Below are positions 35,313-43,924 of a DNA stretch of 63,692 bases, piece after piece. A model generated the notes under the pieces. It did not search any database and had not been told where the DNA came from. It saw only the letters and a program-made list of their open reading frames with translations. How positions within the stretch are numbered: position 1 is the first letter of the stretch; each line of letters begins with the position of its first letter. Source of the stretch: Streptomyces typhae (GTDB lineage: Bacteria; Actinomycetota; Actinomycetes; Streptomycetales; Streptomycetaceae). The translations under genes were made by a program, and so were the position numbers. The stretch lies in assembly GCF_009755605.1 (NCBI RefSeq), contig NZ_WPNZ01000016.1, forward strand, positions 1 through 63,692, read 5' to 3'.

Positions 35313-35373
35313 TTGACACCGGGTGCCAGGGCTTCTAGCGTCTCGTCTGCTGAAGGTACTAAGCGGTCGCTCA
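35313..35373 (+). promoter_or_regulatory. Promoter and candidate operator for the two SDR genes
   Basis: TTGACA (35313-35318), 17 nt, then TAGCGT (35336-35341) is a good HrdB-type promoter. The start point would lie near 35348. Directly downstream, TACTAAGCGGTCGCTCA (35357-35373) is an imperfect inverted repeat built on AAGCG/CGCT, in the style of TetR operators seen upstream of fatty-acid enzymes. No TetR gene is adjacent. Confidence 0.6.
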
Positions 35374-35429
35374 CTGGATGGCGGACCGCATCGCACCAGA
35401 GCCGCATCCCGAGGGCGAGGAGAGCCAGC

Positions 35430-36191
35430 ATGTCCACCACAGAGCAGCGTGTCGCGGTCGTGACCGGAGGAGCGCGAGGCATCGGCGCGGCGACCGCCGT
35501 CCGGCTCGCCGCCGAGGGCCGTGCCGTCGCCGTGCTCGACCTCGACGAGGCCGCCTGCAAGGACACCGTCGAGCAGATCACCGCCGCCGGCGGCAAGGCC
35601 GTCGCCATCGGCTGCGACGTGTCCGACGAGGCCCAGGTCGAGACCGCTGTCGCGCGGATCGCCGCGGAACTCGGCGCGCCCACGATCCTGGTGAACAACG
35701 CGGGCGTGCTGCGCGACAACCTGCTGTTCAAGATGAGCGCGAACGACTGGGACACGGTCATGAACGTGCATCTGCGCGGCGCCTTCCTGATGTCCCGCGC
35801 CTGTCAGAAGCACATGGTGGACGCGGGCTTCGGCCGCATCGTCAACCTCTCCAGCTCCTCCGCCCTCGGCAACCGCGGCCAGGTGAACTACGCGGCGGCC
35901 AAGGCCGGCATGCAGGGCTTCACCAAGACCCTCGCCAAGGAGCTGGGCAAGTTCGGCATCACCGCCAACTCCGTGGCGCCCGGCTTCATCGCGACCGAGA
36001 TGACCAAGGCCACGGCGGAGCGCGTCGGCATGGGCTTCGAGGACTTCCAGGCCGCCGCCGCCACGCAGATCCCGGTGCAGCGCGTGGGCAACCCGGAGGA
36101 CATCGCCAACGCCATCGCCTTCTTCGCCGGTGAGGCGGCGGGCTTCGTCTCCGGCCAGGTCCTGTACGTGGCCGGCGGCCCGCTCGACTAG
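35430..36191 (+). CDS. fabG: 3-oxoacyl-ACP reductase-like short-chain dehydrogenase
   Basis: This 253-aa SDR has the cofactor motif VVTGGARGIGAATAV, the NNAGVLRDN segment, catalytic Ser in VNLSSSSALGNRGQ and the YxxxK motif in NYAAAKAGMQGFTKTLAKEL. The sequence LRDNLLFKMSANDWDTVMNV is typical of FabG-type enzymes, which reduce 3-oxoacyl-ACP or -CoA with NADPH. Several FabG paralogues exist in Streptomyces, so this need not be the essential one. ATG with GAGGAGA upstream. A second SDR gene follows after 50 nt, so the two are probably one operon. Confidence 0.88.
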   Translation: MSTTEQRVAVVTGGARGIGAATAVRLAAEGRAVAVLDLDEAACKDTVEQITAAGGKAVAIGCDVSDEAQVETAVARIAAELGAPTILVNNAGVLRDNLLFKMSANDWDTVMNVHLRGAFLMSRACQKHMVDAGFGRIVNLSSSSALGNRGQVNYAAAKAGMQGFTKTLAKELGKFGITANSVAPGFIATEMTKATAERVGMGFEDFQAAAATQIPVQRVGNPEDIANAIAFFAGEAAGFVSGQVLYVAGGPLD

Positions 36192-36241
36192 GGCTCCGCC
36201 CGCCTCACCAAGGACCAGCTCCAGCGCAAAGGACGGCACGA

Positions 36242-36997
36242 ATGGCAGTGCAGGACAGCGGCAAGGCGGCCCTCGTCACCGGCGCGAGCCGCGGCATCGG
36301 CTACGGCATCGCGGAGGCCCTCGTCGCACGCGGCGACCGCGTGTGCATCACCGGGCGCAACGAGGACGCCCTCAAGGAGGCCGTGGAGCGGCTCGGTGCC
36401 GACCGCGTCATCGGCGTCCCGGGCAAGGCCCACGACGAGGCGCACCAGGCGGTCGCCGTGGAGCGCGCCATGGCGGCGTTCGGCCGCGTCGACTTCCTGA
36501 TCAACAACGCCGGTACGAACCCGGTGTTCGGCCCGATGGCCGACCTGGACCTGAACGTGGCCCGCAAGGTCTTCGAGACGAACGTGATCTCCGCGCTCGG
36601 CTTCGCCCAGCTGACGTGGAAGGCCTGGCAGGGCGAGCACGGCGGCGCGATCGTGAACATCGCCTCCATCGCCGGGGTCGCGCCGTCGCCCTTCATCGGG
36701 GCGTACGGCATGAGCAAGGCCGCCATGGTCAATCTGACCCTCCAGCTCGCGCACGAGTTCGCGCCGAGGGTGCGGGTCAACGCGATCGCGCCGGCCGTGG
36801 TCAAGACCAAGTTCGCGCAGGCGCTCTACGAGGGCCGCGAGGAGGAGGCCGCGGCCGCCTACCCCCTCGGACGCCTCGGTGTGCCCTCCGACATCGGGGG
36901 TGCGGCGGCCTTCCTGACCTCGGCGCAGTCCGACTGGATCACCGGCCAGACGCTCCAGGTGGACGGGGGCATGTTCCTCAACGCGGGCGTCGGCTGA
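36242..36997 (+). CDS. SDR-family oxidoreductase
   Basis: This 251-aa protein has LVTGASRGIGYGIAEALVAR, the NNAGTNPVFGP segment, catalytic VNIASIAGVAPSPFIGAYGM with Tyr, and SKAAMVNLTLQLAHEFAPRV. It is distinct from its upstream neighbour and lacks the FabG LRDN motif; substrate unknown. The ATG follows AAAGGACGG. The pair may act on successive acyl or ketone intermediates, but no other pathway gene is adjacent. Confidence 0.86.
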   Translation: MAVQDSGKAALVTGASRGIGYGIAEALVARGDRVCITGRNEDALKEAVERLGADRVIGVPGKAHDEAHQAVAVERAMAAFGRVDFLINNAGTNPVFGPMADLDLNVARKVFETNVISALGFAQLTWKAWQGEHGGAIVNIASIAGVAPSPFIGAYGMSKAAMVNLTLQLAHEFAPRVRVNAIAPAVVKTKFAQALYEGREEEAAAAYPLGRLGVPSDIGGAAAFLTSAQSDWITGQTLQVDGGMFLNAGVG

Positions 36998-37148
36998 CGG
37001 ATCGGGACGAAGCGCGGCAAAGGCCGGACTGTCGTCTGTAAGTGATGTTTCCGCGCATGAAGTGCCCCGTCGGGCAACGTGGTTGGTACGGCGGGGCACT
37101 GCGGTATGGTCTGCCGATCCATGGCACGGCAGACCGAGGAGCGTGCGC

Positions 37149-38735
37149 GTGTTCAGAAGAGTTCACCTGCGGTGTCTGCGGCCGTTCGCGCTGCTGGCGT
37201 CCGTGTCCCTGGTCGCGGGATGCGGACTGCTGTCCTCCGAGGGATCGGACGAGGACGACGTCATCAACGTCGGCACCACGAGCGCGCCGAGCACCCTCGA
37301 TCCCGCCGTCGCCTACGACGGCTCCTGGGAGCTGTACCGGAACATCTTCCAGACGCTCCTGAGCTTCCCCGAGGGCGCCTCCGAGCCCCAGCCGGACGCC
37401 GCCGAGCGATGTCGGTTCACGGACGGCTCCAGCATGGTCTACACGTGTACGTTGCGTGCGGGCCTCAAGTTCTCCGACGGTCACGCGCTGGACGCGAAGG
37501 CCGTGAAGTTCTCCTTCGACCGGATGCGCCGGATAGCCGTGAAGGGCGGCCCGGCCGGGCTGCTCGGCTCGCTGCGCACCGTCGAGACGAAGGGCGAGCG
37601 GACGGTGGTCTTCCGCCTCCGCAAGCCCGACGCCACCTTCCCCTTCGTGCTCACCACGCCCGCCATGTCGATCGTGGACCCCGGTGAGTACCCGGCGGGC
37701 AAGCCGCGCGAGGGCACCGAGGTGAGCGGCTCGGGGCCGTACGTGCTCAAGAGCTACCGCGTCGGCGACCACGCCGAGCTCGTCAGGAACGACCACTACG
37801 CGGGCGCGGCCGACCGCAAGAACGACGCCGTGACCATCCGCTACTTCCGCGACTCCGACGCCATGGTCGACGCCCTGCGCGCCAAGGAGATCGACGTGAC
37901 CTTCCGCGGTCTCGCCGCGCGGGACGTGGTGGCCCAGCAGGGCGCGGGCAAGGAGAGCGACATCCGGCTCGTCGAGGGCGCGGGCACCGAGATCCGCTAC
38001 CTGGTGTTCAACCCCGACGACCCCTGGACGCGCAAGCCCGCGGTGCGCGAGGCCTTCGCCCAGGTGATCGACCGCGGCGCCATCGCCCACAAGATCTACA
38101 AGGACACCGTGGAGCCGCTGTACTCGATGGTCCCGCGCGGCGTCACCGGTCACGCCACGGGCTTCTTCGACCGCTACGGCGACCCGAGCGCGGCCAAGGC
38201 CCGGCAGATCCTCCGGGCGGCGGGCATCACCGAACGCGTCCCGCTGACGCTCTGGTACACCACCGACCGCTACGGCTCCGCCACCGGCCCGGAGTTCGCC
38301 GAGATCAAGCGGCAGCTGGAGGACTCGGGCCTGTTCCGGGTCACGATCAAGGGCCGGCCCTGGCAGCAGTTCGACAAGGGCTACAAGAACGGCGAGTACC
38401 CCGTCTTCGGACGCGGCTGGTTCCCGGACTTCCCCGACGCGGACAACTTCATCGCCCCCTTCGTGGGCAAGGACAACAGCCTCAACATCCCCTACGAGGT
38501 GCCGCGGATCACGGACGGGGCGCTGCCGCGCTCGCGCCGCGAGGCCGATCGCAGCAACGTCGTGGACCAGTTCGAGGAGGCGCAGCGCATCCTGGTCGAC
38601 GACGTCCGGCTGCTGCCGCTGTGGCAGGGCAAGCAGTACGTCATGGCGAGCGAGGAGATCTCCGGCGCGGAGCGCGCCCTGGACCCGTCGGCGATCATGA
38701 TGATGTGGCAGCTCGGGCGCAAGACGAGCTGGTAG
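37149..38735 (+). CDS. ABC transporter solute-binding lipoprotein (family 5, peptide/opine type)
   Basis: This 528-aa protein has an N-terminal signal with lipobox LVAGC (Cys about residue 22), followed by a family 5 solute-binding domain. Motifs include NVGTTSAPSTLDPAVAYDGS, LRAGLKFSDGHALDAKAVKF, GSGPYVLKSYRVGDHAELVR and the C-terminal PLWQGKQYVMASEEISG. Such proteins deliver oligopeptides or similar ligands to an ABC importer. No permease or ATPase gene is adjacent, so it is an orphan binding protein. GTG at 37149 has GAGGAG 8 nt upstream. Confidence 0.88.
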   Translation: MFRRVHLRCLRPFALLASVSLVAGCGLLSSEGSDEDDVINVGTTSAPSTLDPAVAYDGSWELYRNIFQTLLSFPEGASEPQPDAAERCRFTDGSSMVYTCTLRAGLKFSDGHALDAKAVKFSFDRMRRIAVKGGPAGLLGSLRTVETKGERTVVFRLRKPDATFPFVLTTPAMSIVDPGEYPAGKPREGTEVSGSGPYVLKSYRVGDHAELVRNDHYAGAADRKNDAVTIRYFRDSDAMVDALRAKEIDVTFRGLAARDVVAQQGAGKESDIRLVEGAGTEIRYLVFNPDDPWTRKPAVREAFAQVIDRGAIAHKIYKDTVEPLYSMVPRGVTGHATGFFDRYGDPSAAKARQILRAAGITERVPLTLWYTTDRYGSATGPEFAEIKRQLEDSGLFRVTIKGRPWQQFDKGYKNGEYPVFGRGWFPDFPDADNFIAPFVGKDNSLNIPYEVPRITDGALPRSRREADRSNVVDQFEEAQRILVDDVRLLPLWQGKQYVMASEEISGAERALDPSAIMMMWQLGRKTSW

Positions 38736-38825
38736 GGGTCGCGGGGCGGCGGTGCCGGTCCGATTGTCAGTGGGCGCCGGTAGGTTTCGTGGTGCAGAAC
38801 TGAACGCACCCCGGAGGTTGTTGAC

Positions 38826-39509
38826 GTGACCGACATCGCCATGCTGCCCGCGTCCTGGCGCGGAGTCCTCGGCGAGGAGCTGCAGAAGCCCTACTTCAAG
38901 GAGCTCACCGAGTTCGTCGAGGAGGAGCGGGCGAACGGGCCGGTCTTCCCGCCCCGCGAGGAGGTCTTCGCCGCCCTGGACGCGACGCCGTACGACCGGG
39001 TGAAGGTCCTCGTCCTCGGCCAGGACCCCTATCACGGTCCGGGCCAGGGCCACGGCCTGTGCTTCTCGGTCCGACCCGGAGTGAAGACCCCGCCCTCGCT
39101 CAGAAACATCTACAAGGAGATGAAGGAGGAGCTCGGCCACCCGGTGCCGGACAACGGCTATCTGATGCCGTGGGCCCAGCAGGGCGTCCTGCTCCTGAAC
39201 GCCGTCCTGACGGTCCGCTCCGGCGAGGCCAACTCCCACAAGGGCAAGGGCTGGGAGAAGTTCACGGACGCGGTGATCCGCGCCGTGGCGGACCGCCCCG
39301 ACCCGGCGGTCTTCGTCCTGTGGGGCAACTACGCGCAGAAGAAGCTGCCCCTCATCGACACCGAACGGCACATCGTGGTGAAGGGCGCGCACCCCTCGCC
39401 GCTGTCCGCGAAGAAGTTCTTCGGCTCCCGCCCCTTCACGCAGATCGACGCGGCGGTGGCGGCCCAGGGGCACGAGCCCATCGACTGGCGCATCCCCGAC
39501 CTGGGCTGA
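38826..39509 (+). CDS. ung: Uracil-DNA glycosylase (family 1)
   Basis: This 227-aa protein is full length for family 1 UDG, which removes uracil from DNA. It shows the catalytic water-activating motif VLVLGQDPYHGPGQGHGLCF, the uracil pocket (LLNAVLTVRSGEANSHKGKG), and the DNA-intercalation motif AHPSPLSAKKFFG. GTG start with CCGGAGG upstream. The last 19 bases around the stop reappear 61 bp downstream. Confidence 0.96.
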   Translation: MTDIAMLPASWRGVLGEELQKPYFKELTEFVEEERANGPVFPPREEVFAALDATPYDRVKVLVLGQDPYHGPGQGHGLCFSVRPGVKTPPSLRNIYKEMKEELGHPVPDNGYLMPWAQQGVLLLNAVLTVRSGEANSHKGKGWEKFTDAVIRAVADRPDPAVFVLWGNYAQKKLPLIDTERHIVVKGAHPSPLSAKKFFGSRPFTQIDAAVAAQGHEPIDWRIPDLG

Positions 39510-39572
39510 GCGGGCCGACCGGGCCGTGCGCCCGGGCCCGGCCGGGCGCCGCGTCCCCGACCTGGGCTGAGC
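39493..39572 (+). repeat. Duplicated 3' end of ung including its stop codon
   Basis: TCCCCGACCTGGGCTGAGC occurs at 39493-39511, where it encodes the C-terminus and stop, and again at 39554-39572. The 42-bp spacer is dominated by CGGGCC-type GC-rich sequence. Confidence 0.93.
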
Positions 39573-39792
39573 AGGCGGGAGGGCCCCGCCCCGCCCCGCG
39601 CCTGACCGGGATTGTCAGTGGTGGCCGCTAGCGTCGGAAGCGTCCGTGGAACTGTCGCCGGGCCTCGGCCGGGCACCGCGGACGACGGACGACCGGCGGC
39701 TGGCGACCGGCAGCTGCCGACGGACTGACGAGGGACGTTCCGCGGGCCGCCCACGGCCCGCGGAACGTCCGGCGGACGCGGAGGGCGGCGCG

Positions 39793-40290
39793 GTGACGGA
39801 GCGGCAGGAACAGACGGCGGCGGACGGCGAGGGCGCCGTGATGACCCGGATCGGGCAGGCGGTCATGCTGCAGCACGCGGGCGACCGCGAGGAGGCGAGG
39901 ACCCGGTTCCTCGCCCTCTGGGCGGAGATCGGCGAGGGCGGCGACCCCCTGCACCGCTGCACTCTCGCGCACTACATGGCCGACACCCAGGACGACCCGG
40001 CGGACGAACTGGCCTGGGACCTCAGGGCGTTGTCGGCCGCGCACGAACTGACCGACGAGCGTGTCAGCGCCCACGACAAGTCCCTGGCGGTGCGCGGCTT
40101 CTACCCCTCGCTGCATCTGAACCTGGCCGCCGACTACGTGAAGCTCTCCCGCCCCGCGGCGGCCCGCAGCCATCTGCGGCTCGCGCGCGGCGCGGTGGGC
40201 GCCCTCGGCGACGACAGCTACGGAGACGGCATCAGGGCGGCTCTGGACCGCCTGGAGACAGAGGTGGGGGAGGGGGCCGTCGGGGAGTAG
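39793..40290 (+). CDS. Hypothetical protein, helical repeat type
   Basis: This 165-aa protein is all-helical by composition. It contains LQHAGDREEARTRFLALWAE and SLHLNLAADYVKLSRPAAAR, reminiscent of degenerate TPR helices. Streptomyces species commonly encode such short TPR-like proteins with no assigned role. GTG 39793 is chosen; a later ATG at 39841 is possible. It is convergent with the lipoprotein gene. Confidence 0.7.
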   Translation: MTERQEQTAADGEGAVMTRIGQAVMLQHAGDREEARTRFLALWAEIGEGGDPLHRCTLAHYMADTQDDPADELAWDLRALSAAHELTDERVSAHDKSLAVRGFYPSLHLNLAADYVKLSRPAAARSHLRLARGAVGALGDDSYGDGIRAALDRLETEVGEGAVGE

Positions 40291-40339
40291 GCGACCCCGC
40301 CCCGCCCTCGACCTCCGCGCTCCTCGACCTCCCGCGTTC

Positions 40340-40912
40340 TCAACGCCCGTACGCCTCACGGCAGATGACCGCCTCCGGGCTGTCGGGCCGCCAGCCCGCG
40401 TGGACCTTGCCGAGCGCGCAGATGTCGACCTCGGGGCGGGCGGGCGCGGGGCGCGGGGGCGTCACCGGCGTGGGCCGTGGGGGAGGGCCGTGGTGGCCCT
40501 GGTCCTGGCCGTGGCTCTGGCCGTGTCCGGCCGGCCCGGGACGTTCGCGGTGCGGGGGACGGTCGTGGCCGGAGGGGGCCGCGGGCCGGGCGGGGGCGGC
40601 AGGTGTTCCGGGTGGCGGCGTCGTCTGCGGACGGCGGGCAGCCGGGGTGCCTGGGGTGTGCGGGGGTGTGCTGCGGGGCGCCGCCGCCGGGCCCATGCGT
40701 TGCAGCGTGTCGTGGGCCGGAGCCTGCGCCGGGGCCGGAGCCCGTACCGCGCGGGGCGGGCGGCTCGGCGGGGCGTCGGCGGTCGCGGTCGCTCCGGCCG
40801 GTGTGGCGCTCCGCCCCGCGGTCCGCTCCACCCCCGTACAGCCGGACAGCGCAAGCGCGGCCGTGGGCACCAGAACCACCGCGGTGATCGTCGATCGCTG
40901 CACCCGCGTCAC
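40340..40912 (-). CDS. Putative secreted lipoprotein, Pro/Ala-rich
   Basis: About 190 aa. The N-terminal signal TAVVLVPTAALALSGC ends in a lipobox with Cys about residue 25. The middle 110 residues are a Pro/Ala/His-rich, probably extended linker. The last 30 residues (VDICALGKVHAGWRPDSPEA, then VICREAYGR) form a compact conserved-looking tail with two cysteines. Function unknown; the layout suggests a small extracellular domain held away from the membrane. Starts at GTG 40912 or GTG 40903. Confidence 0.7.
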   Translation of the reverse strand: MTRVQRSTITAVVLVPTAALALSGCTGVERTAGRSATPAGATATADAPPSRPPRAVRAPAPAQAPAHDTLQRMGPAAAPRSTPPHTPGTPAARRPQTTPPPGTPAAPARPAAPSGHDRPPHRERPGPAGHGQSHGQDQGHHGPPPRPTPVTPPRPAPARPEVDICALGKVHAGWRPDSPEAVICREAYGR

Positions 40913-41060
40913 TCTGCTGCCCCCGGCCCCGCCCCGGGCGGCGAACGCCGACGCATGCCCCGCACGGGTGACACCGCGCGGTGCGACGACGCCGCCCTCA
41001 CCCCTGCTGGAGCCCTCGCGCCTCACCCCTCCTGTGCGGCCCTCGGCCCCGCTCCCCGCC

Positions 41061-41678
41061 CTACGAACTGCCCGTCGCGGCGCCCCCGTCGAGCATCCCG
41101 TGCAGCAACTCCCTGAAGCCGATGCGCAGTTCCTCCCACGTCGGTGTCGTCGCGTGGTACGAACCCGCGGCGCACGAGAACATCAGACCCTCGCTCCACG
41201 CCACCAGGGACAGGGTGTGCCGGGCCGGGTCGGGGGAGCCCGCCGCCGCCATCATCCGGATCAGCGGCTCGCGGAACTGGGCGCCCGCCGCGTCGTAGTG
41301 CGCCCGGAGCTCGGGGCGCCGGGTCGCCTCCAGCGCCAGCTCGTAGCGGGACACGAGGAGGTCGCGGTAGTCGTCGCCGCTGAGGTAGCGGTGCAGGGTC
41401 AGGGCGAGGCCGTCGGCGAGCGTGTCGCGGCTGCCGGCCGCGTCGGGAAGCTCGGCCGGGGTGAGGACCTCGCTCTCGCGCTCGGCCTGCCGGCGCACGG
41501 CGGCTTCGAGGAGGGCGAGCCGGGTGCGCGCGTGGTTGGACGTCGACCCCTGGGGGAGCCCCGCAGCCTCGTCGACCGCCCGGTGCGTGAGGCCACGCAT
41601 TCCGCGCTCGGCGAGCAGGGCCAGAGCGGTGTCGGCGATCAGTTCGGTGCGGGCTGAGCCCGTGACACGTGCAGGCAT
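41061..41678 (-). CDS. TetR-family transcriptional regulator
   Basis: This 205-aa protein has a TetR HTH at the N-terminus (RTELIADTALALLAERGMRG, LTHRAVDEAAGLPQGSTSNH) and a TetR C-terminal ligand domain. It is divergent from a FAD-dependent monooxygenase gene. The 91-bp spacer contains two near-identical palindromes, so repression of the monooxygenase and of itself is the likely role. The inducer is unknown, possibly the enzyme's substrate. Confidence 0.88.
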   Translation of the reverse strand: MPARVTGSARTELIADTALALLAERGMRGLTHRAVDEAAGLPQGSTSNHARTRLALLEAAVRRQAERESEVLTPAELPDAAGSRDTLADGLALTLHRYLSGDDYRDLLVSRYELALEATRRPELRAHYDAAGAQFREPLIRMMAAAGSPDPARHTLSLVAWSEGLMFSCAAGSYHATTPTWEELRIGFRELLHGMLDGGAATGSS

Positions 41679-41697
41679 GGGCTCACCCTACCGCTGG

Positions 41698-41745
41698 TAC
41701 TACGTATGTAGTATCTTCGTGTCCCATCGGAACTACATATGTAGT
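41698..41745. promoter_or_regulatory. Two TetR operator-like palindromes
   Basis: TACTACGTATGTAGTA (41698-41713, arms TACTAC/GTAGTA) and ACTACATATGTAGT (41732-41745, perfect) have centres 33 bp apart, about three helical turns. They lie between divergent tetR and monooxygenase genes and probably overlap both promoters. Confidence 0.75.
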
Positions 41746-41769
41746 CCACGGGTGAGCGAAGGAGAGATC

Positions 41770-43008
41770 ATGGCGGGAGCAGCGAGGCGGCAGGCACCGC
41801 GCGCCGTGGTGGTGGGCGGCGGCATCGGCGGCCTGACCGCGGCCATCGCCCTGCACCGGTCCGGCTGGCGCGTCACCGTCCTGGAGCGCGCCACATCACT
41901 GGAACCGGTGGGCGCGGGCATCGGACTCGCGCCCAACTCCCAGCGCGCCCTGGACGTCCTCGGCCTCGGGGACCGGGTGCGCGCGCTCTCCGCCTGGCAG
42001 GGCGCGGGCGGCGTACGCGCCCAGAACGGCCGCTGGCTCGTGCGCACCACTTCGGCGGCGACCGAGCGCGAGTTCGGCGGCGGCCTCGTCAGCCTGCACC
42101 GCGCCACCCTCGTCGACCTGCTGGTCGGCGCCCTGCCCGCCGAGTGTCTGCGCCTCGGGGCCGAAGCCCGGCTCGCCGACCCCGGCGGCCCCGGCCACCA
42201 GGCCGTCGTCGCGACCGGTGCCGGCGACATCGACGCCGACCTGGTCGTGGGCGCCGACGGCATCGACTCCCGTGTCCGCGCGGCCCTGTTCCCCGCCCAT
42301 CCCGGCCCGCGGTACGCCGGCTTCACCGCCTGGCGGCTCGTCGTGCCCGCGCCGCGGAAGCCCTTCGAGCCGCACGAGACCTGGGGCCGCGGCGGCGTCT
42401 GGGGCACGCATCCGCTCAAGGACGGCCGCGTGTACGCGTACGCCACCGCACGCGTCCCGCAGGGCAGCCGTGCCCCAGACAGCGAGAAGGCCGAACTGGA
42501 ACGCCGGTTCGCGCGCTGGCACGACCCGATCCCCGAGATCATCGCGGGGGCGGCGCCCGCGGACATCCTGCGCAACGACGTACGGCACCTGATCGAGCCG
42601 CTGCCCGCCCACCACCGCGGCCGCACCGCGCTCCTCGGCGACGCCGCGCACGCCATGGCGCCCACGCTCGGCCAGGGCGGCAACCAGGCCATCGAGGACG
42701 CCGTCGTCCTCGCCCACCACCTGGCGCCCGACAGCGACCCCTTCGCCGGACTCGCCGCCTACAGCGCCGCCCGCGTGCCCCGGACCACGGCGATCGTGCG
42801 GCAGTCCGCCCGTACCGCACGCCTGAACCACCTCACCGGCGGCGCGCTCCTGACCGTGCGCGACGCCCTGCTGCGGACGGCCTGCCGGATCGGCCCCGAC
42901 CTGATCACGCGGGGCTTCGCCACCATCGCCGACTGGCGGCCACCGCAGCCCCCGTATGCTGCGGGAACGGACGCGGGGGCGCAGGAGCGTGCATCCGCAC
43001 AACGGTGA
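41770..43008 (+). CDS. FAD-dependent aromatic-type monooxygenase
   Basis: This 412-aa class A flavin monooxygenase has the three family motifs. They are the GxGxxG dinucleotide fold (VVVGGGIGGLTAAIALHRSG), the DG motif (LVVGADGIDSRVR) and GD near the FAD pyrophosphate (TALLGDAAHAMAPTLGQGGN). The family hydroxylates aromatic compounds or acts in drug modification. ATG with AAGGAGAG upstream. It is controlled in all likelihood by the divergent TetR. The next gene begins 10 nt after its stop, so the two are co-transcribed. Confidence 0.9.
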   Translation: MAGAARRQAPRAVVVGGGIGGLTAAIALHRSGWRVTVLERATSLEPVGAGIGLAPNSQRALDVLGLGDRVRALSAWQGAGGVRAQNGRWLVRTTSAATEREFGGGLVSLHRATLVDLLVGALPAECLRLGAEARLADPGGPGHQAVVATGAGDIDADLVVGADGIDSRVRAALFPAHPGPRYAGFTAWRLVVPAPRKPFEPHETWGRGGVWGTHPLKDGRVYAYATARVPQGSRAPDSEKAELERRFARWHDPIPEIIAGAAPADILRNDVRHLIEPLPAHHRGRTALLGDAAHAMAPTLGQGGNQAIEDAVVLAHHLAPDSDPFAGLAAYSAARVPRTTAIVRQSARTARLNHLTGGALLTVRDALLRTACRIGPDLITRGFATIADWRPPQPPYAAGTDAGAQERASAQR

Positions 43009-43018
43009 GGAGACAGTG

Positions 43019-43924
43019 GTGAAGGTCGGCTGCATCGGACTCGGTGATATCGCGCAGAAGGCGTACCTGCCCGTGTTCACCACGCAGCCGGGTGTCGAGC
43101 TGCACCTCCACACGCGTACGCCCGCGACCCTGGAAGGCGTCGCGGCCGCCCACGCGATCCCCGCGGCGCGCTGCCACACCGACCTGGACGCGCTGCTCGC
43201 CCAGGGCCTGGACGCGGCGTTCGTGCACGCGCCCACCGCCGCCCACCCGGAGATCGTCTCGCGCCTTCTCGATGCGGGCGTGGCGACGTACGTGGACAAG
43301 CCGATCGCGTACGGACTCGCCGACTCCGAACGCCTCGTGCGCCTCGCGGAGGAACGCGGCGTCAGCCTCACGGTGGGCTTCAACCGCCGCTTCGCCCCCG
43401 GCTACGCGCAGTGCGCCGAGCACCCGCGCGAGCTGATCCTGATGCAGAAGAACCGTGTGGGCCTTCCGGAGGACCCGCGCACGATGATCCTCGACGACTT
43501 CATCCACGTCGTGGACACGCTGCGGTTCCTGGTGCCAGGACCCGTCGACCACGTCAGTGTGCGCGGCCGGACGGACGGCGGGCTCCTGGAGCACGTGGTG
43601 CTCCAGCTCGCGGGTGACGGGTTCACGGCGATCGGTGTGATGAACCGGCTGAGCGGGTCCACGGAGGAGATCCTGGAGGTGTCGGGCCAGGACACCAAGC
43701 GGCAGGTCCTCAATCTCGCGGAGGTCGTGGACCACAAGGGCCAGCCGACCGTGCGGCGGCGCGGCGACTGGGTGCCGGTGGCGCGGCAGCGCGGGATCGA
43801 GCAGGTCGTGCTCGCCTTCCTGGACGCCGTGCGCGCCGGAAAGGTGGTCAGCGCCCGGGACGCGCTGGCGACCCATGAGCTGTGCGAGCGGGTGGTCCTT
43901 GCCGTTCAGGAGCAGGCTTCCTGA
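43019..43924 (+). CDS. Gfo/Idh/MocA-family NAD(P) oxidoreductase
   Basis: This 301-aa protein has an N-terminal Rossmann domain (VGCIGLGDIAQKAYLPVF), the EKP-type motif as YVDKPIAYG, then LTVGFNRRFAPGY and the C-terminal beta-sheet dimer domain. Family members oxidise or reduce sugars and related alcohols. Here it follows the flavin monooxygenase directly, which suggests a joint catabolic or detoxifying step. A GTG is used at 43019 (or 43016) with GAGGAG about 6 nt upstream. The last 77 bp overlap the convergent lnt gene. Confidence 0.86.
   Translation: MKVGCIGLGDIAQKAYLPVFTTQPGVELHLHTRTPATLEGVAAAHAIPAARCHTDLDALLAQGLDAAFVHAPTAAHPEIVSRLLDAGVATYVDKPIAYGLADSERLVRLAEERGVSLTVGFNRRFAPGYAQCAEHPRELILMQKNRVGLPEDPRTMILDDFIHVVDTLRFLVPGPVDHVSVRGRTDGGLLEHVVLQLAGDGFTAIGVMNRLSGSTEEILEVSGQDTKRQVLNLAEVVDHKGQPTVRRRGDWVPVARQRGIEQVVLAFLDAVRAGKVVSARDALATHELCERVVLAVQEQAS

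Noticed and set aside
41770..43924. Start of a natural-product gene cluster
   Set aside because: A monooxygenase and an oxidoreductase under a TetR regulator are present, but there is no synthase, carrier protein or other tailoring enzymes around them.
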